64,000 nucleotides of DNA from Streptomyces liangshanensis (lineage in GTDB: Bacteria; Actinomycetota; Actinomycetes; Streptomycetales; Streptomycetaceae), in NCBI RefSeq assembly GCF_011694815.1, contig NZ_CP050177.1, forward strand, positions 3,027,001-3,091,000. The letters run 5' to 3'. Both the position numbers and the translations under genes were made by a program. Position 1 is the stretch's first letter; each line of letters starts with the position of its first letter. Shown here piece after piece: positions 8,548-18,377 of this stretch. The notes under the pieces were generated by a model. That model was given only the letters and a program-made list of their open reading frames with translations. It ran no database searches and had not been told where the DNA came from.

Positions 8548-10298
8548 CCGGTCTCCTCGGGCGGGGCTTCCCAACTGCGCAGCACGCGGTCGAACTGACG
8601 GCGCGTGGTCTCCCAGTCCTCCTCGGGACCCGACATGTACAGCGCGTACTCCGTCTCGCCGCTGTCCGAGAAGTACATCTGGTCGATGGCGTGCCGGGGG
8701 CCGGGGTGCCCCTGCTCCTCGTCCCAGGTGAACTCCCAGACCGCGGACAGGGTCTGGTCCCGGAACGTGTTCCGCTCCAGCCTGACCTTCTGGTAGGTCG
8801 CGCGCTTCTGGAACTGGTCCTCCAGGTCGAGCAGATGCGCGTACGGGTCGGGGAACTGCGGGGTGTCGACGCTGATCCGGATGAAGTGGTCGCCGTCGTC
8901 GGGCGTGTAGTCGATTTGGCTGCCGTCCGTCCGGCGCTCCCAGCCGTCGGGGACGTTGAGGCTGAATCCCGCGGGGTCCTCGACGCGGTGCCAGCCGGCC
9001 GGGACGGTCGGGTCCTTCTGGGGCCGGGGCGGGTCCTGCGCGTCCTGGGAGTCCTGGGGCTTCCCCTCCGTACCGCTCCCGTCCGTACCGCTCCCGCCGG
9101 ACGTGGCGCCGCCGGAGACGCTCGGGCGCGGCTGCGCCGAATCGTCCGTGGAACCGCCCCACTTGAGGGCCGCGAAGCCACCGCCTGTGCCGAGGACCGC
9201 GGCGACCACGATCGCGATCACCGCGGTACGGCGCCGGCCGGGCCGGCGCGCGGGGCCGGGCGTCCCGGTCGGCGCCGGGGTGCCCGGCGGCGGGGTGGCG
9301 GAGGCGGGGAGCGGCGGCCCGAAGCCGGTCGGGGCGGGAGGGGCGGGCCCGGCGGGTACGGGCGTCGGGGGCGGCGTGCCCGCCTCGGGCGCGGGCGCGG
9401 GGAGGGGCGCGGTCACCTGCGTCGGCACGTACACCGGCTCCCCCGAGGACGTACGTCCCGCCGCCACGTCGCGCAGCATCATCTCGGTCTCGGCGGCGCC
9501 GGGCCGTACCGCCGGGTCCTTGGCCAGCAGCGCGGCGATCACCGGCTCCAGCTCCCCGGCCCGGTCGGCGCGGGGCGGCTCCTCCGTGACCACGGCCTGC
9601 ATGGTCGACAGCGGTGACGTGCGGCGGAACGGCGAGACGCCTTGGACGGCGGTGTACAGCGTCACCCCGAGCGACCAGAGGTCGGAGGCGGGGCCGGGAT
9701 CGGCGCCCCGGACCCGCTCGGGTGCCAAGTAGTCGATGGAGCCGACCAGTTCGCCGGTCCTGGTGATCGTGGCGTCGCCCTCGATCGCCGCGATGCCGAA
9801 GTCGGTGAGCAGGACGTTGCCGTCCCGCGCGAGCAGGACGTTCCCGGGCTTCACGTCGCGGTGCAGCACCCCGGCGCCGTGTGCGGCGCGCAGCGCGCCG
9901 AGCACCTGGAGGCCGATCCTGGTCGCCTCGCGCCAGTCGATGCGCCCGGCGTCCTTGGCGGCGTCGGCGAGCGAGGGGCCGTCCACGTACTGCATGACGA
10001 TCCAGGGCCGGCCGTCGTGGTCGAGGACGTCGTGCACGGTCACCACACCGGGGTGGGTGATCCGGGCGGCGGCCCGGGCCTCCTTCTGCGTGCGCTGGTG
10101 CAGTACGGCCCGGTCGGCCTCGTTGACGTACCGTCCGGCGGTCAGCTCCTTCACCGCGACCGTGCGGTGCAGCACCTCGTCGTGTGCGCGCCACACCTTG
10201 CCCATGCCGCCGCTGCCGATGCACTCGCCCAGTCGGTACCGCCCGGCGAGCATCAGTCCGGCGCCGGTCTCCGCGCCCGTTCCCTGTGAGTGTTCCAC
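8544..10298 (-). CDS. Membrane serine/threonine protein kinase with extracytoplasmic domain
   Basis: 584 residues. The Hanks-type kinase domain is complete: glycine loop IGSGGMGKVW (about 26-35), AVKEL with the ATP Lys near 50, HRDVKPGNVLL (about 141-151), LTDFG near 166, and DLWSLGVTLYTAVQG. A Pro/Ala-rich linker leads to one transmembrane helix (about 353-376, AVIAIVVAAVLGTGGGF), followed by Gly/Ser/Thr repeats and an outer domain of about 150 residues (PAGWHRVEDPAGFSLNVPDGW...). The GTG at 10298 starts MEHSQGTG and matches the family start; the frame is open to 10415. It is coupled to the downstream TlpA-like gene. The same inside-TM-outside plan recurs in the next two kinase-like genes. 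Confidence 0.92.
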   Translation of the reverse strand: MEHSQGTGAETGAGLMLAGRYRLGECIGSGGMGKVWRAHDEVLHRTVAVKELTAGRYVNEADRAVLHQRTQKEARAAARITHPGVVTVHDVLDHDGRPWIVMQYVDGPSLADAAKDAGRIDWREATRIGLQVLGALRAAHGAGVLHRDVKPGNVLLARDGNVLLTDFGIAAIEGDATITRTGELVGSIDYLAPERVRGADPGPASDLWSLGVTLYTAVQGVSPFRRTSPLSTMQAVVTEEPPRADRAGELEPVIAALLAKDPAVRPGAAETEMMLRDVAAGRTSSGEPVYVPTQVTAPLPAPAPEAGTPPPTPVPAGPAPPAPTGFGPPLPASATPPPGTPAPTGTPGPARRPGRRRTAVIAIVVAAVLGTGGGFAALKWGGSTDDSAQPRPSVSGGATSGGSGTDGSGTEGKPQDSQDAQDPPRPQKDPTVPAGWHRVEDPAGFSLNVPDGWERRTDGSQIDYTPDDGDHFIRISVDTPQFPDPYAHLLDLEDQFQKRATYQKVRLERNTFRDQTLSAVWEFTWDEEQGHPGPRHAIDQMYFSDSGETEYALYMSGPEEDWETTRRQFDRVLRSWEAPPEETG

Positions 10299-10510
10299 GT
10301 CCCCCGCCCTGTTCCTTGCCCCCAGGTTACGGAGGGGAGGCGGGCGCGCGGAACCTCGGGTGGCCGACGGAGACGACACTGTGACGCCGGGGGCCGGGGG
10401 GCCGGGTGGGGACAACGGGCCCTGGGGAGTGCGGTGTCGGCGCTCCGGGACGTGTCCGGGCCGCGCTCCCGCCCCTCCCCGCGGGGCCCCCTCGCCCCGT
10501 CACGCGAAGG

Positions 10511-13500
10511 TCAGTCGGTCACCTGGTAGGCGGACGTGGCCTGCTGGTACATCTCGCTGACCCTGTCCCGCTGGCTGTCCGGGCCGATCACCTGGATGAC
10601 GTGGTAGCGGCCCGCGATGACCACCGCGAGGTTGCGGACGTACACCTCACGGCCGTTGTTGTCCGTCCAGGTGAACTGCCCCTCCGCCATCGCCTGGCGG
10701 CCGACGTCGATCCGCCGCAGCCCGGAGGCGCTGGACCAGGAGGAGTCGCGGAACGGCTGGAGTTCCCGTTCCCTCTCGCGCTGGTAGACCATCGGGTCGG
10801 CGCCGTTGTCCGCGACGGAGTCCCGGCCGGGGACGACGATCAGCGTGAAGTCGCCGCCGACGTACCGGACCTGGCCGCTGTCGTTGATGGGACGCCGCTG
10901 CCAGTTCTCCCCGACGGCGATCCGGAATCCCTCGGGGTCCTGGCGCAGCGCGAAGCCCTTGGCGAGGTTGACCGCGGGTCCGGAGGCGGGCGGCGCGGAC
11001 GGCTTCTTCGGCGGCGGATCCGCCTTCTCCGTACCGGACTTGTCCGGCTCGGACGTCCGCGGCCCGGGCGGCGGTGACCCGGCGGAGGAACCGGTGGGGG
11101 TCGCCTCGCCGACGCTCTGCCCCTGCTGCGGGTCGGCCTTCGGCATGAACATCACGGCGAAGGCGATGGCGGCGACGAGCAGCAGCAGGATCAGGATGAG
11201 CAGGGTGCGGCCGAGGGAGCGGGGCGTGCGGTTGCCGGGGCCGCGCGGGGAGCGCGACGACCGGTCGTACAGCTCCTCGGTCTCGTACTCCTGGCGGTCG
11301 AACTGCTGGCGGACGAACGGCTGGCGCTCGGTGCGGTACGACTCGTTCTCGACCCGCTCGTCGCGGTGGCCGCCGCTTTCGTACCGGGCCTCCCGCTCCT
11401 CCTGCCGGGGCTCGTGGCGCTGCTCGGCCGCGACGGCGGACCTGCCGCCGTCCTTCGCCGCGCGCTCCTTGCCCTTCTTGTGCCGGTGGCGTCCGCCGGT
11501 CAGGCCGCTGCGGCGCTTGCGCACCAGCTCGCCCCGGCGGCGCTTGATGGGCAGCCTGCCGTCGACGGACGGCACCTGGACGACGTCCAGACCCGCTTCC
11601 GGTTCGGGCGCCGACCGGACGAGCGAGCGCAGCCAGCCGCGCAGCTCCTCGAAGTCGGGCCGTTCCGTGGGGTCCTGGCGGAGCAGCGACTCGACGACGG
11701 GGCGCAGCGGGCCGCACTCCTCGGCGAAGGCGGGCGGTTCGGCGACGACGAGCTGGACCAGCTCGGCGGCGCTCTCCTCCGGGTACGGGGCGTGGCCCTG
11801 CACCGCGCGGTAGAGGAGCGCGCCGAGCGCCCACAGGTCGGTGGAGGGGCCGATGGGCGGGGCGAGTTGCCAATTCTCGTGGACGGGGCCCGCCTGCTCG
11901 GGGGCCCACCGCTCGGTGACGGCGCCGACGATCGCGATGCGCGCCTGGCGGGCCCGCTCGGCGGCGAGGGGCGTGGCGGGGCCGCGGTACGCCGGTACGG
12001 AACCGCTCGCCACGACGTCGTCCCAGCGCCCGGCGACGGCCTGGCCGCTGACGGCGGGGAGGTTCGGGGAGTGCCGCTGGGCGTCGGCGCGCAGCGCGTC
12101 GCGGGCGCCACTGGGATGCCAGCTCCCGCTGCCGGGGCCGGTGTACGGGGTGTCGCCGCTCCGCGCCATGGCCGCGCCCGGCGTACCACCGCCGCCGGCG
12201 GGCAGCGCGGGGCGCCCGCCGCCGGCCGGCCGCCGGGGTCCGTCCCCGCCGGGCCCGTACGTTCCGTCGCGACCGTCCCCGGACGCGGGCCCGTGCGGCG
12301 CGGCGCCCGGCTGCCCCGTACCGCCGCCCGTGCCGAACGGGCCTTGTGCGTGCGGGCCGTAGGGGTTGCCGCCGCCCGCCGGGACGGAGCCCGACGAGTC
12401 GTTCCAGGGGGCCGGGCCGTCGCGCCAGGTGCCGGCCAGCTCCGCGCGGTACGGCAGCGGCGGGTCGTCGTCGTTCTCGTCGTCGTCCGCGTAGGCGTCG
12501 GCGTCCTCGGCGTGGTGGCGGTCGTCCGCCCGCGGCGGCTGCGCCCACCAGTCCTGGCCGGGCCCGCCGCCGCCCGGTGCGTTGGCGCCGGGTCCGTTGG
12601 CGCCGGGTCCGTTGCCGCCGGGTCCGTTGCCGCCGGGCGCGCCTGCGCCCGGTCCGGTGGCGCCCGGCCCCGCGGCGCCCGGTCCGTTGCCGTCCGGCTG
12701 CCTCGGGACGGCCAGGGGCACCGGGCCCGTGTCGGCCGCGCGCTGCTGCTCCTCCGTCACGCGGGCGGCGGCCCGCGCCCCCGCGCGGTACGCGGCGATC
12801 GCGCCCGCGCGCGCCGCGCGGATGTCCCCCGACGCGCTGCCGCCGCCGGGCAGCGCCGGCTGGCCGCCGAAGGGCGCCGGGATGCCCGGCGTGCCGTGCT
12901 GGGGGCGGGGCATCGCGCCGGACGTCCCGGACGACCCGCCGTACGGCACCCCGGCCGTCTGCCCCGGCACCTCGGGGGCCGCCGTACCGCCGTACCCGTA
13001 GCCGTACCCGGCCTGTCCCCGCTCCGGGCGCGGCAGCCCCGGCAGCCCGGGCTCCCCCTGCTCGGAACCCTGGAGCTCGGAACCCTGGAGCTCGGCGCCC
13101 TGAGCCCCGGGACCGTACGCCTCGGGAATCTCGTGGGGCGCGGGAATCTCGTAGGACGCGGGGCTCTCGTGGGGCGCCTGGATCGCGTGGGGCTCGGGAG
13201 CCTCGGCCGCCACGTCCTGCCCGGCCTCCCACGACGCGCCCGGCTGTTCCCCGGCGGGCTCGGGCGGGAGCGGCATGCCCGGCACCCCGGGCGCCACCGG
13301 CACCGGCGCGTACCCGCAGAGCGCCTCCTCCGCCGCTCCCGCCGCGAGGCCGGTCAGCACCACCCGCCCGTCGTCGCAGACGAGCACGGTGCGCGCGGTG
13401 ATGTTGCGGTGCGTCCAGCCGTGGCCGTGGAGCACCCGCACGGCGGTGAGCACGTCGGCCGCGATCTCCGCGGCCCGGTACGGGTTGAGGGGCCTCTCGG

Positions 13501-13882
13501 CGAGCAGCGCCGCCAGCGGCCGCGCCGTGATCAGTTCGCTGACGATCCACAGCGACCCGGACTCCGCGAACACGTCGAAGACCTGGTCGAGCCGGGGGTG
13601 GTCGGGGATCTGCGCGGCGCTCTGCGCGGCCTCGATGGCCCGCCGCACCGCCGGGTCGGTCGGCCTGCGCGGCTCCCGCCCCGAGGCGCGCCGGGGCGTC
13701 GCGCCGCCGTCCGCGTCGATGACCTCCGCCTCGACGACCTCGGGCAACGGCACCTGCCGTACCAGGACTTCCTGGCCGCTGTACGTGTCGAAGGCCCGGG
13801 TCTCGGCGAGTTCGTACTCGTCGGAGGGGGGCAGGGGAAGGCGATAGCGGTCGGCCAGCACCCGTCCCGCGTAGTCGTCCAC
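10511..13882 (-). CDS. Membrane pseudokinase with a split kinase domain and extracytoplasmic domain
   Basis: 1123 residues from the GTG at 13882 (GGGGAGG 11 bases upstream); a GTG five codons earlier is possible. The N-part has kinase subdomains I-VII, but no glycine-rich loop, VRQ instead of the VxK lysine (about 41-43), HRN instead of HRD (158-160) and LTGL in place of DFG (176-179). A Pro/Gly/Gln-rich insert of about 420 residues follows. The C-lobe then resumes near 615-780 (GPSTDLWALGALLYRAVQG). After a basic stretch come one transmembrane helix (about 889-914) and an outer domain (FALRQDPEGFRIAVGENW...) laid out like that of both neighbouring kinases. It is probably a catalytically dead scaffold or receptor. 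Confidence 0.85.
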   Translation of the reverse strand: MDDYAGRVLADRYRLPLPPSDEYELAETRAFDTYSGQEVLVRQVPLPEVVEAEVIDADGGATPRRASGREPRRPTDPAVRRAIEAAQSAAQIPDHPRLDQVFDVFAESGSLWIVSELITARPLAALLAERPLNPYRAAEIAADVLTAVRVLHGHGWTHRNITARTVLVCDDGRVVLTGLAAGAAEEALCGYAPVPVAPGVPGMPLPPEPAGEQPGASWEAGQDVAAEAPEPHAIQAPHESPASYEIPAPHEIPEAYGPGAQGAELQGSELQGSEQGEPGLPGLPRPERGQAGYGYGYGGTAAPEVPGQTAGVPYGGSSGTSGAMPRPQHGTPGIPAPFGGQPALPGGGSASGDIRAARAGAIAAYRAGARAAARVTEEQQRAADTGPVPLAVPRQPDGNGPGAAGPGATGPGAGAPGGNGPGGNGPGANGPGANAPGGGGPGQDWWAQPPRADDRHHAEDADAYADDDENDDDPPLPYRAELAGTWRDGPAPWNDSSGSVPAGGGNPYGPHAQGPFGTGGGTGQPGAAPHGPASGDGRDGTYGPGGDGPRRPAGGGRPALPAGGGGTPGAAMARSGDTPYTGPGSGSWHPSGARDALRADAQRHSPNLPAVSGQAVAGRWDDVVASGSVPAYRGPATPLAAERARQARIAIVGAVTERWAPEQAGPVHENWQLAPPIGPSTDLWALGALLYRAVQGHAPYPEESAAELVQLVVAEPPAFAEECGPLRPVVESLLRQDPTERPDFEELRGWLRSLVRSAPEPEAGLDVVQVPSVDGRLPIKRRRGELVRKRRSGLTGGRHRHKKGKERAAKDGGRSAVAAEQRHEPRQEEREARYESGGHRDERVENESYRTERQPFVRQQFDRQEYETEELYDRSSRSPRGPGNRTPRSLGRTLLILILLLLVAAIAFAVMFMPKADPQQGQSVGEATPTGSSAGSPPPGPRTSEPDKSGTEKADPPPKKPSAPPASGPAVNLAKGFALRQDPEGFRIAVGENWQRRPINDSGQVRYVGGDFTLIVVPGRDSVADNGADPMVYQRERERELQPFRDSSWSSASGLRRIDVGRQAMAEGQFTWTDNNGREVYVRNLAVVIAGRYHVIQVIGPDSQRDRVSEMYQQATSAYQVTD

Positions 13883-14125
13883 AGCGCCTCCCCACACACG
13901 TGCCGTCTCCCGGTCCCGGAGACCCGCGAAACCGCCAATTCCGGTCGTTTACCGGCCCATTGTGGATGCGTACGGTTCGCGACCTCTCACGATACGTGGC
14001 CGCGGGCAAACGCGCCGCAGGGTCGCGGCAACCCGTACGGGAACGTTCGGATCCCACCGGCCGAACAGGCGGCCTTGACACCCAGAACCCGCTGCTCCGG
14101 AGGAGGTTGCCCGCCCGGCGGCCGT

Positions 14126-16111
14126 TCAGTCCTTCGGCTTGAACGTCTTGAAGGCCGTCTCACGCAGGGTCCGGCACTCCGCGCCGTCCCATTCGCTGTC
14201 CTTGCAGCGGATCAGGATGGCGTACCCGTGGCCGCTGTCGACCCGGAAGCCGCGGTTGAGGGCCCGCGCCCGCTGGCCGTTCTCCGTATAGCGCCACTGC
14301 CAGTCGGCGACCGTCGGGTAGCCGTTGTACGAGACGGTCTCGATGCCGAGGTCCTCGTAGCCGGGGATGCCGCTTCGTATCGCCTGCCGCTGCTGGACCC
14401 ACGAGGCCTTGGCGTCGGTGCCGGGGCTGCTGGTGTAGTCGATCTGGACGCGCGGGAGGCCGCCGCTGACCAGGCTGTACTTGCCGCCGGAGTTCTGCCC
14501 CGCGATCCCGTGCTTCTTGTATCCCTCGGGCAGGGCCATCGTGAAGTGGAACTGGGTGTCCGTGACCGTCGCGTACCCGGCCGGTATCGCCCCGCCACCG
14601 CCCTTGCCCTTGCCTTCGCCGCCCTTGCCACTGCCCTTGCCGCTGTCGGACGAACCGGAGTTGTCCTGCGCGTCGCCGCCCTTGTCGTCCGCGGAACCGG
14701 CGGAGGCGGCGGAGTCCGTCGCGGCGCCGGAGGGCTCGGCGTCGGCGCTCTTCCCGCCGTTGGGCTCCGCGCTCCCGTCCTTGCCGGTGTCCTTGCCGTC
14801 GTCCTCGGTGCCGGCCGCGGCCCCGGCGGAGGAGGAGGCGCCCTTGCCCTGGTCCGTGCCCCCGTCGGGGCCCCCGCCCAGCGAGACAGCGAGGATCGTG
14901 CCCAGGACGGCGAGGACGGCGACGATCCCGATGATGATCAGCGTGCGCCGGGGCACCACATCGGTGAGCGAGGCCTTCGGCGGGGCGGGCCGGGCCGGGG
15001 CGAGCGGCTCGGGAGCGGGGGCCGTTCTGACCGCCGCCGACGCGCTCCGTACGGAGGAACGCAGCGCCCCGCGCACCCGGTCGGCCGACGCCTCGCCCGA
15101 AGGCCTGGCGGGCCTGCCCTGCTTGACGAGCTTGTCGCGGCCCGGCACGGGCGGCAGCGGGACGACCCGGGTGGCCTCGGGACCCGGCTCGGGCTCGACG
15201 GGCCGGTCGGGCGCGTCGACGACGGCCTGGAGCAGCGCCCGCGCGCCGCTGTCGTCCAGTCGCCGTTCGGGGTCCTTGTCGAGCAGGCCGTAGATGACGT
15301 CCGTGAGCGGCCCGGCGTGCTTGGGCGGCTCCAGCGGCTCGGTCATCACGGCCGTGAGCGTGGCGATCGCGGAACCCTTGTCGTACGGCGGGCTGCCCTC
15401 GACCGACGCGTACAGCAGCCCGCCCAGCGACCAGAGGTCGGCGGCGGGGCCCGGCTTGTGGCCGCGGGCGCGCTCGGGCGAGATGTACGAGGGGGCGCCG
15501 ACGAGCATGCCCGTCGAGGTGACCGAGGGGTCGCCCTCGACCTGCGCGATGCCGAAGTCGGTGAGGACCACCCGCCCGTCCTCGGCGATCAGCACGTTCG
15601 ACGGCTTCACGTCGCGGTGCAGGATGCCCTCGCGGTGGGCGGAGCGCAGCACGTCGAGGACGGCGAGTCCCACCTCGGCCGCGCGCCGGGGCGACAGCAG
15701 GCCGTCCTCACGGACGGCCTCGGCGAGGGACTTGCCCTCGACCAGCTCCATGACGATCCAGGGGCGGTCGTCCTCGTCCACGACGTCGAAGACGGTGACC
15801 GCGCCGTTGTTGCGGATCCGGGCGATCGCCTTGGCCTCGCGCAGCGTGCGGGTGATGAGCCGGCGCTTCTCGTCGTCGTCGATGCTGGAGGGGAAGCGCA
15901 GCTCCTTCACCGCGACCGTACGACCGAGCATCTCGTCGAGCGCGCGCCAGACCGTGCCCATGCCACCGCGCCCGAGGACGGCGCCGAGCCGGTACCTGCC
16001 CGCGAGCAGGCGTCCCTCGGGGCTCCCGTCGGCGCTCTTCTCCGCGTCCTGACCGGGCTCGTCCCGCTGGGGCTCCTGCGCCGTGTCCCGCGACTGCTCC
16101 GCCTCCGACAT
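14126..16111 (-). CDS. Membrane serine/threonine protein kinase with extracytoplasmic domain
   Basis: 661 residues. The active Hanks kinase has LGRGGMGTVW (about 46-55), AVKEL (Lys near 69), HRDVKPSNVLI (about 161-171), LTDFG near 186, a PSYISPERARG activation segment and DLWSLGGLLYASVEG. A linker, one transmembrane helix (about 385-410, TLIIIGIVAVLAVLG) and a Ser/Gly/Asp-rich stalk lead to an outer domain (IPAGYATVTDTQFHFTMALP...). ATG at 16111 is chosen because GAGGGG lies 5-10 bases upstream; the open frame to 16195 has no such signal. It is separated from the pseudokinase gene by 243 bases. Confidence 0.92.
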   Translation of the reverse strand: MSEAEQSRDTAQEPQRDEPGQDAEKSADGSPEGRLLAGRYRLGAVLGRGGMGTVWRALDEMLGRTVAVKELRFPSSIDDDEKRRLITRTLREAKAIARIRNNGAVTVFDVVDEDDRPWIVMELVEGKSLAEAVREDGLLSPRRAAEVGLAVLDVLRSAHREGILHRDVKPSNVLIAEDGRVVLTDFGIAQVEGDPSVTSTGMLVGAPSYISPERARGHKPGPAADLWSLGGLLYASVEGSPPYDKGSAIATLTAVMTEPLEPPKHAGPLTDVIYGLLDKDPERRLDDSGARALLQAVVDAPDRPVEPEPGPEATRVVPLPPVPGRDKLVKQGRPARPSGEASADRVRGALRSSVRSASAAVRTAPAPEPLAPARPAPPKASLTDVVPRRTLIIIGIVAVLAVLGTILAVSLGGGPDGGTDQGKGASSSAGAAAGTEDDGKDTGKDGSAEPNGGKSADAEPSGAATDSAASAGSADDKGGDAQDNSGSSDSGKGSGKGGEGKGKGGGGAIPAGYATVTDTQFHFTMALPEGYKKHGIAGQNSGGKYSLVSGGLPRVQIDYTSSPGTDAKASWVQQRQAIRSGIPGYEDLGIETVSYNGYPTVADWQWRYTENGQRARALNRGFRVDSGHGYAILIRCKDSEWDGAECRTLRETAFKTFKPKD

Positions 16112-16394
16112 GCGTCCCCTCTGCGATCCCTGATCCTGGCCCGCGACTGCCACCCGCACACGTGCTGCCGTAACGCGCCCTGGCAGAGCCTTCATTGTCC
16201 CTCACTCCGGGACCACCACTGATCCCGGGTCCGCCGTCGACCGGGAGGGAGACACGGTGAGGGACCCCCACCATGCCACTACCCCCGGCCTCGTTGATCA
16301 CCCGGCAGGTCAGAGCCCTGTTCGGAAACGGAACGGACGTGCCCGCGGCCCGGCGGGGCGCCCTGACCGGAAAGAGCCGGCCGGATCCCTCCCG

Positions 16395-18101
16395 TCAGAT
16401 CGGCAGGATGTCCGGAGCGCCCAGCCGCGCCGCGTCCGCTGTCAGGTCGTCAGGCTGCCGCTGCGACTCGCGCTCCGCCTCCACCCTCTTCTCGTAGTGC
16501 TCGACCTCCCGCTCCACCCGGTCCTTGTCCCAGCCGAGGACCGGCGCCATCAGCTCGGCGCACTCGCGCGCGCTGCGCGTGCCCCGGTCGAACGTCTCGA
16601 TGGAGATCCTCGTCCGCCGGGTCATGACGTCGTCGAGATGGCGCGCCCCCTCGTGCGACGCGGCGTAGACGACCTCGGCCCGCAGGTAGTCCTCGGCGCC
16701 GGTCAGCGGCTCGCCCAGGCCCGGGTCGGCGGCGATCAGCTCCAACAGCTCCTCGGTGAGCGTCCCGTAGCGGTTCAGGAGGTGCTCCACCCGGACCACG
16801 TGCAGGCCGGTGCGCGCGGCGATCCTCGCCCGCGCGTTCCACAGCGCGTGGTACCCCTCCGCGCCGAGCAGCGGCACGTCCTCCGTGACGCACTCCGCCA
16901 CCCGCTGGTCGAGGCCGTGCACCGCCTCGTCCACGGCGTCCTTCGCCATCACCCGGTACGTCGTGTACTTGCCGCCGGCCACGACGACCATGCCCGGCAC
17001 CGGGTGCGCGACGGTGTGCTCGCGGGAGAGCTTGCTCGTGGCGTCCGACTCCCCGGCGAGCAGCGGGCGCAGCCCCGCGTACACCCCCTGGACGTCGTCC
17101 CGGGTCAGCGGGGTCCGCAGGACCGCGTTCACGTGCTCCAGCACGTAGTCGATGTCCGCGCTGGAGGCCGCCGGATGGGCCTTGTCCAGGTCCCAGTCGG
17201 TGTCGGTAGTGCCCACGATCCAGTGGCGGCCCCACGGGATGACGAACAGCACCGACTTCTCCGTGCGCAGGATCAGGCCCGTCGAGGAGTGGATGCGGTC
17301 CTTGGGCACGACCAGGTGGATGCCCTTGGAGGCGCGGACGTGGAACTGCCCCCGCTCGGCGATCAGCGCCTGGGTGTCGTCCGTCCACACCCCGGTCGCG
17401 TTGACCACCTGCTTGGCGCGGATCTCGTACTCCCCGCCGGCCTCCTCGTCCCGCACCCGCGCGCCGACGACCCGCTCGCCCTCGCGCAGGAAGCCGACGA
17501 CCCGGGCGCGGGAGGCGACCTGCGCGCCGTACGTCGCCGCCGTGCGGACCAGCGTCGCCACGTACCGCGCGTCGTCCATCTGCGCGTCGTAGTACTGCAA
17601 CGCCCCCACCAGGGCGTCCTTCTTGAGGCAGGGCGCCACCCGCATCGCGCGGCGGCGCGAGAGGTGACGGTGCGTCGGCAGACCGCGGCCGTGCCCGGAC
17701 GACACGGACATCGCGTCGTACAGCGCCACGCCCGAGCCCGCGTACAGCCGCTCCCAGCCCTTGTGCTGCAACGGGTAGAGGAAGGCGACCGGCTTGACCA
17801 GGTGCGGCGCGAGCTTCTCCAGCAGCAGGCCGCGCTCCTTGAGCGCTTCCCGTACGAGGGCGAAGTCGAGCATCTCCAGGTAGCGCAGGCCGCCGTGGAT
17901 CAGCTTGCTCGACCGGCTGGACGTGCCGGACGCCCAGTCGCGGGCCTCGACGAGGCCGGTGGACAGGCCGCGGGTCGCCGCGTCCAGCGCGGTCCCCGCG
18001 CCGACCACCCCCGCGCCCACCACCAGCACGTCCAGCTCGCGTTCGGCCATCGCCGCGAGCGCCTGGGCGCGCTCCGCAGGTCCCAGTGTCGCTGTCTTCA
18101 C
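16395..18101 (-). CDS. glpD: Glycerol-3-phosphate dehydrogenase (FAD, quinone-linked)
   Basis: 568 residues. Oxidises glycerol-3-phosphate to dihydroxyacetone phosphate and passes electrons to the membrane quinone pool. The N-terminal FAD fold LDVLVVGAGVVGAGTALDAA (GAGVVG at 29-34) is followed by the DAO-family signature SRSSKLIHGGLRYLEM, and the C-terminal GlpD domain (ARTGLHVVRVEHLLNRYG...) is present. GTG start with GGGAGG upstream. No gylR or glpF-glpK gene is adjacent. The 276-base gap to the divergent dehydrogenase gene must hold its promoter, but I see no clear hexamers for it. Confidence 0.95.
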   Translation of the reverse strand: MKTATLGPAERAQALAAMAERELDVLVVGAGVVGAGTALDAATRGLSTGLVEARDWASGTSSRSSKLIHGGLRYLEMLDFALVREALKERGLLLEKLAPHLVKPVAFLYPLQHKGWERLYAGSGVALYDAMSVSSGHGRGLPTHRHLSRRRAMRVAPCLKKDALVGALQYYDAQMDDARYVATLVRTAATYGAQVASRARVVGFLREGERVVGARVRDEEAGGEYEIRAKQVVNATGVWTDDTQALIAERGQFHVRASKGIHLVVPKDRIHSSTGLILRTEKSVLFVIPWGRHWIVGTTDTDWDLDKAHPAASSADIDYVLEHVNAVLRTPLTRDDVQGVYAGLRPLLAGESDATSKLSREHTVAHPVPGMVVVAGGKYTTYRVMAKDAVDEAVHGLDQRVAECVTEDVPLLGAEGYHALWNARARIAARTGLHVVRVEHLLNRYGTLTEELLELIAADPGLGEPLTGAEDYLRAEVVYAASHEGARHLDDVMTRRTRISIETFDRGTRSARECAELMAPVLGWDKDRVEREVEHYEKRVEAERESQRQPDDLTADAARLGAPDILPI

Positions 18102-18377
18102 CGCTGCCTCCCGTCGTCCCCCGAGTGGGTCGGACTCCGCGCGCCCGGCGGTGCCGGGCCCACGGATCGATTCTGTCCGCAGACCCGGACTTCAGCCACC
18201 GCCTGTGGACAACGCCGGCCGACGGCCACACGACTCAGCGGAAAACCCGGCACTCCCGGGCCCCGCAATGCCGCATATCGGTCATATTTACGCCTAGTCT
18301 GACAGTGCGCTTGCTCGTTCTGTCCACACGGCTTGCGTTCACTGTCCACTCCGGTTAAGGGAAGGGCGGCCACCGCC

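Noticed and set aside
11366..16222. 1618-codon plus-strand ORF across the kinase genes
   Set aside because: Antisense to two kinase genes with clear motifs; composition typical of frame shadows.
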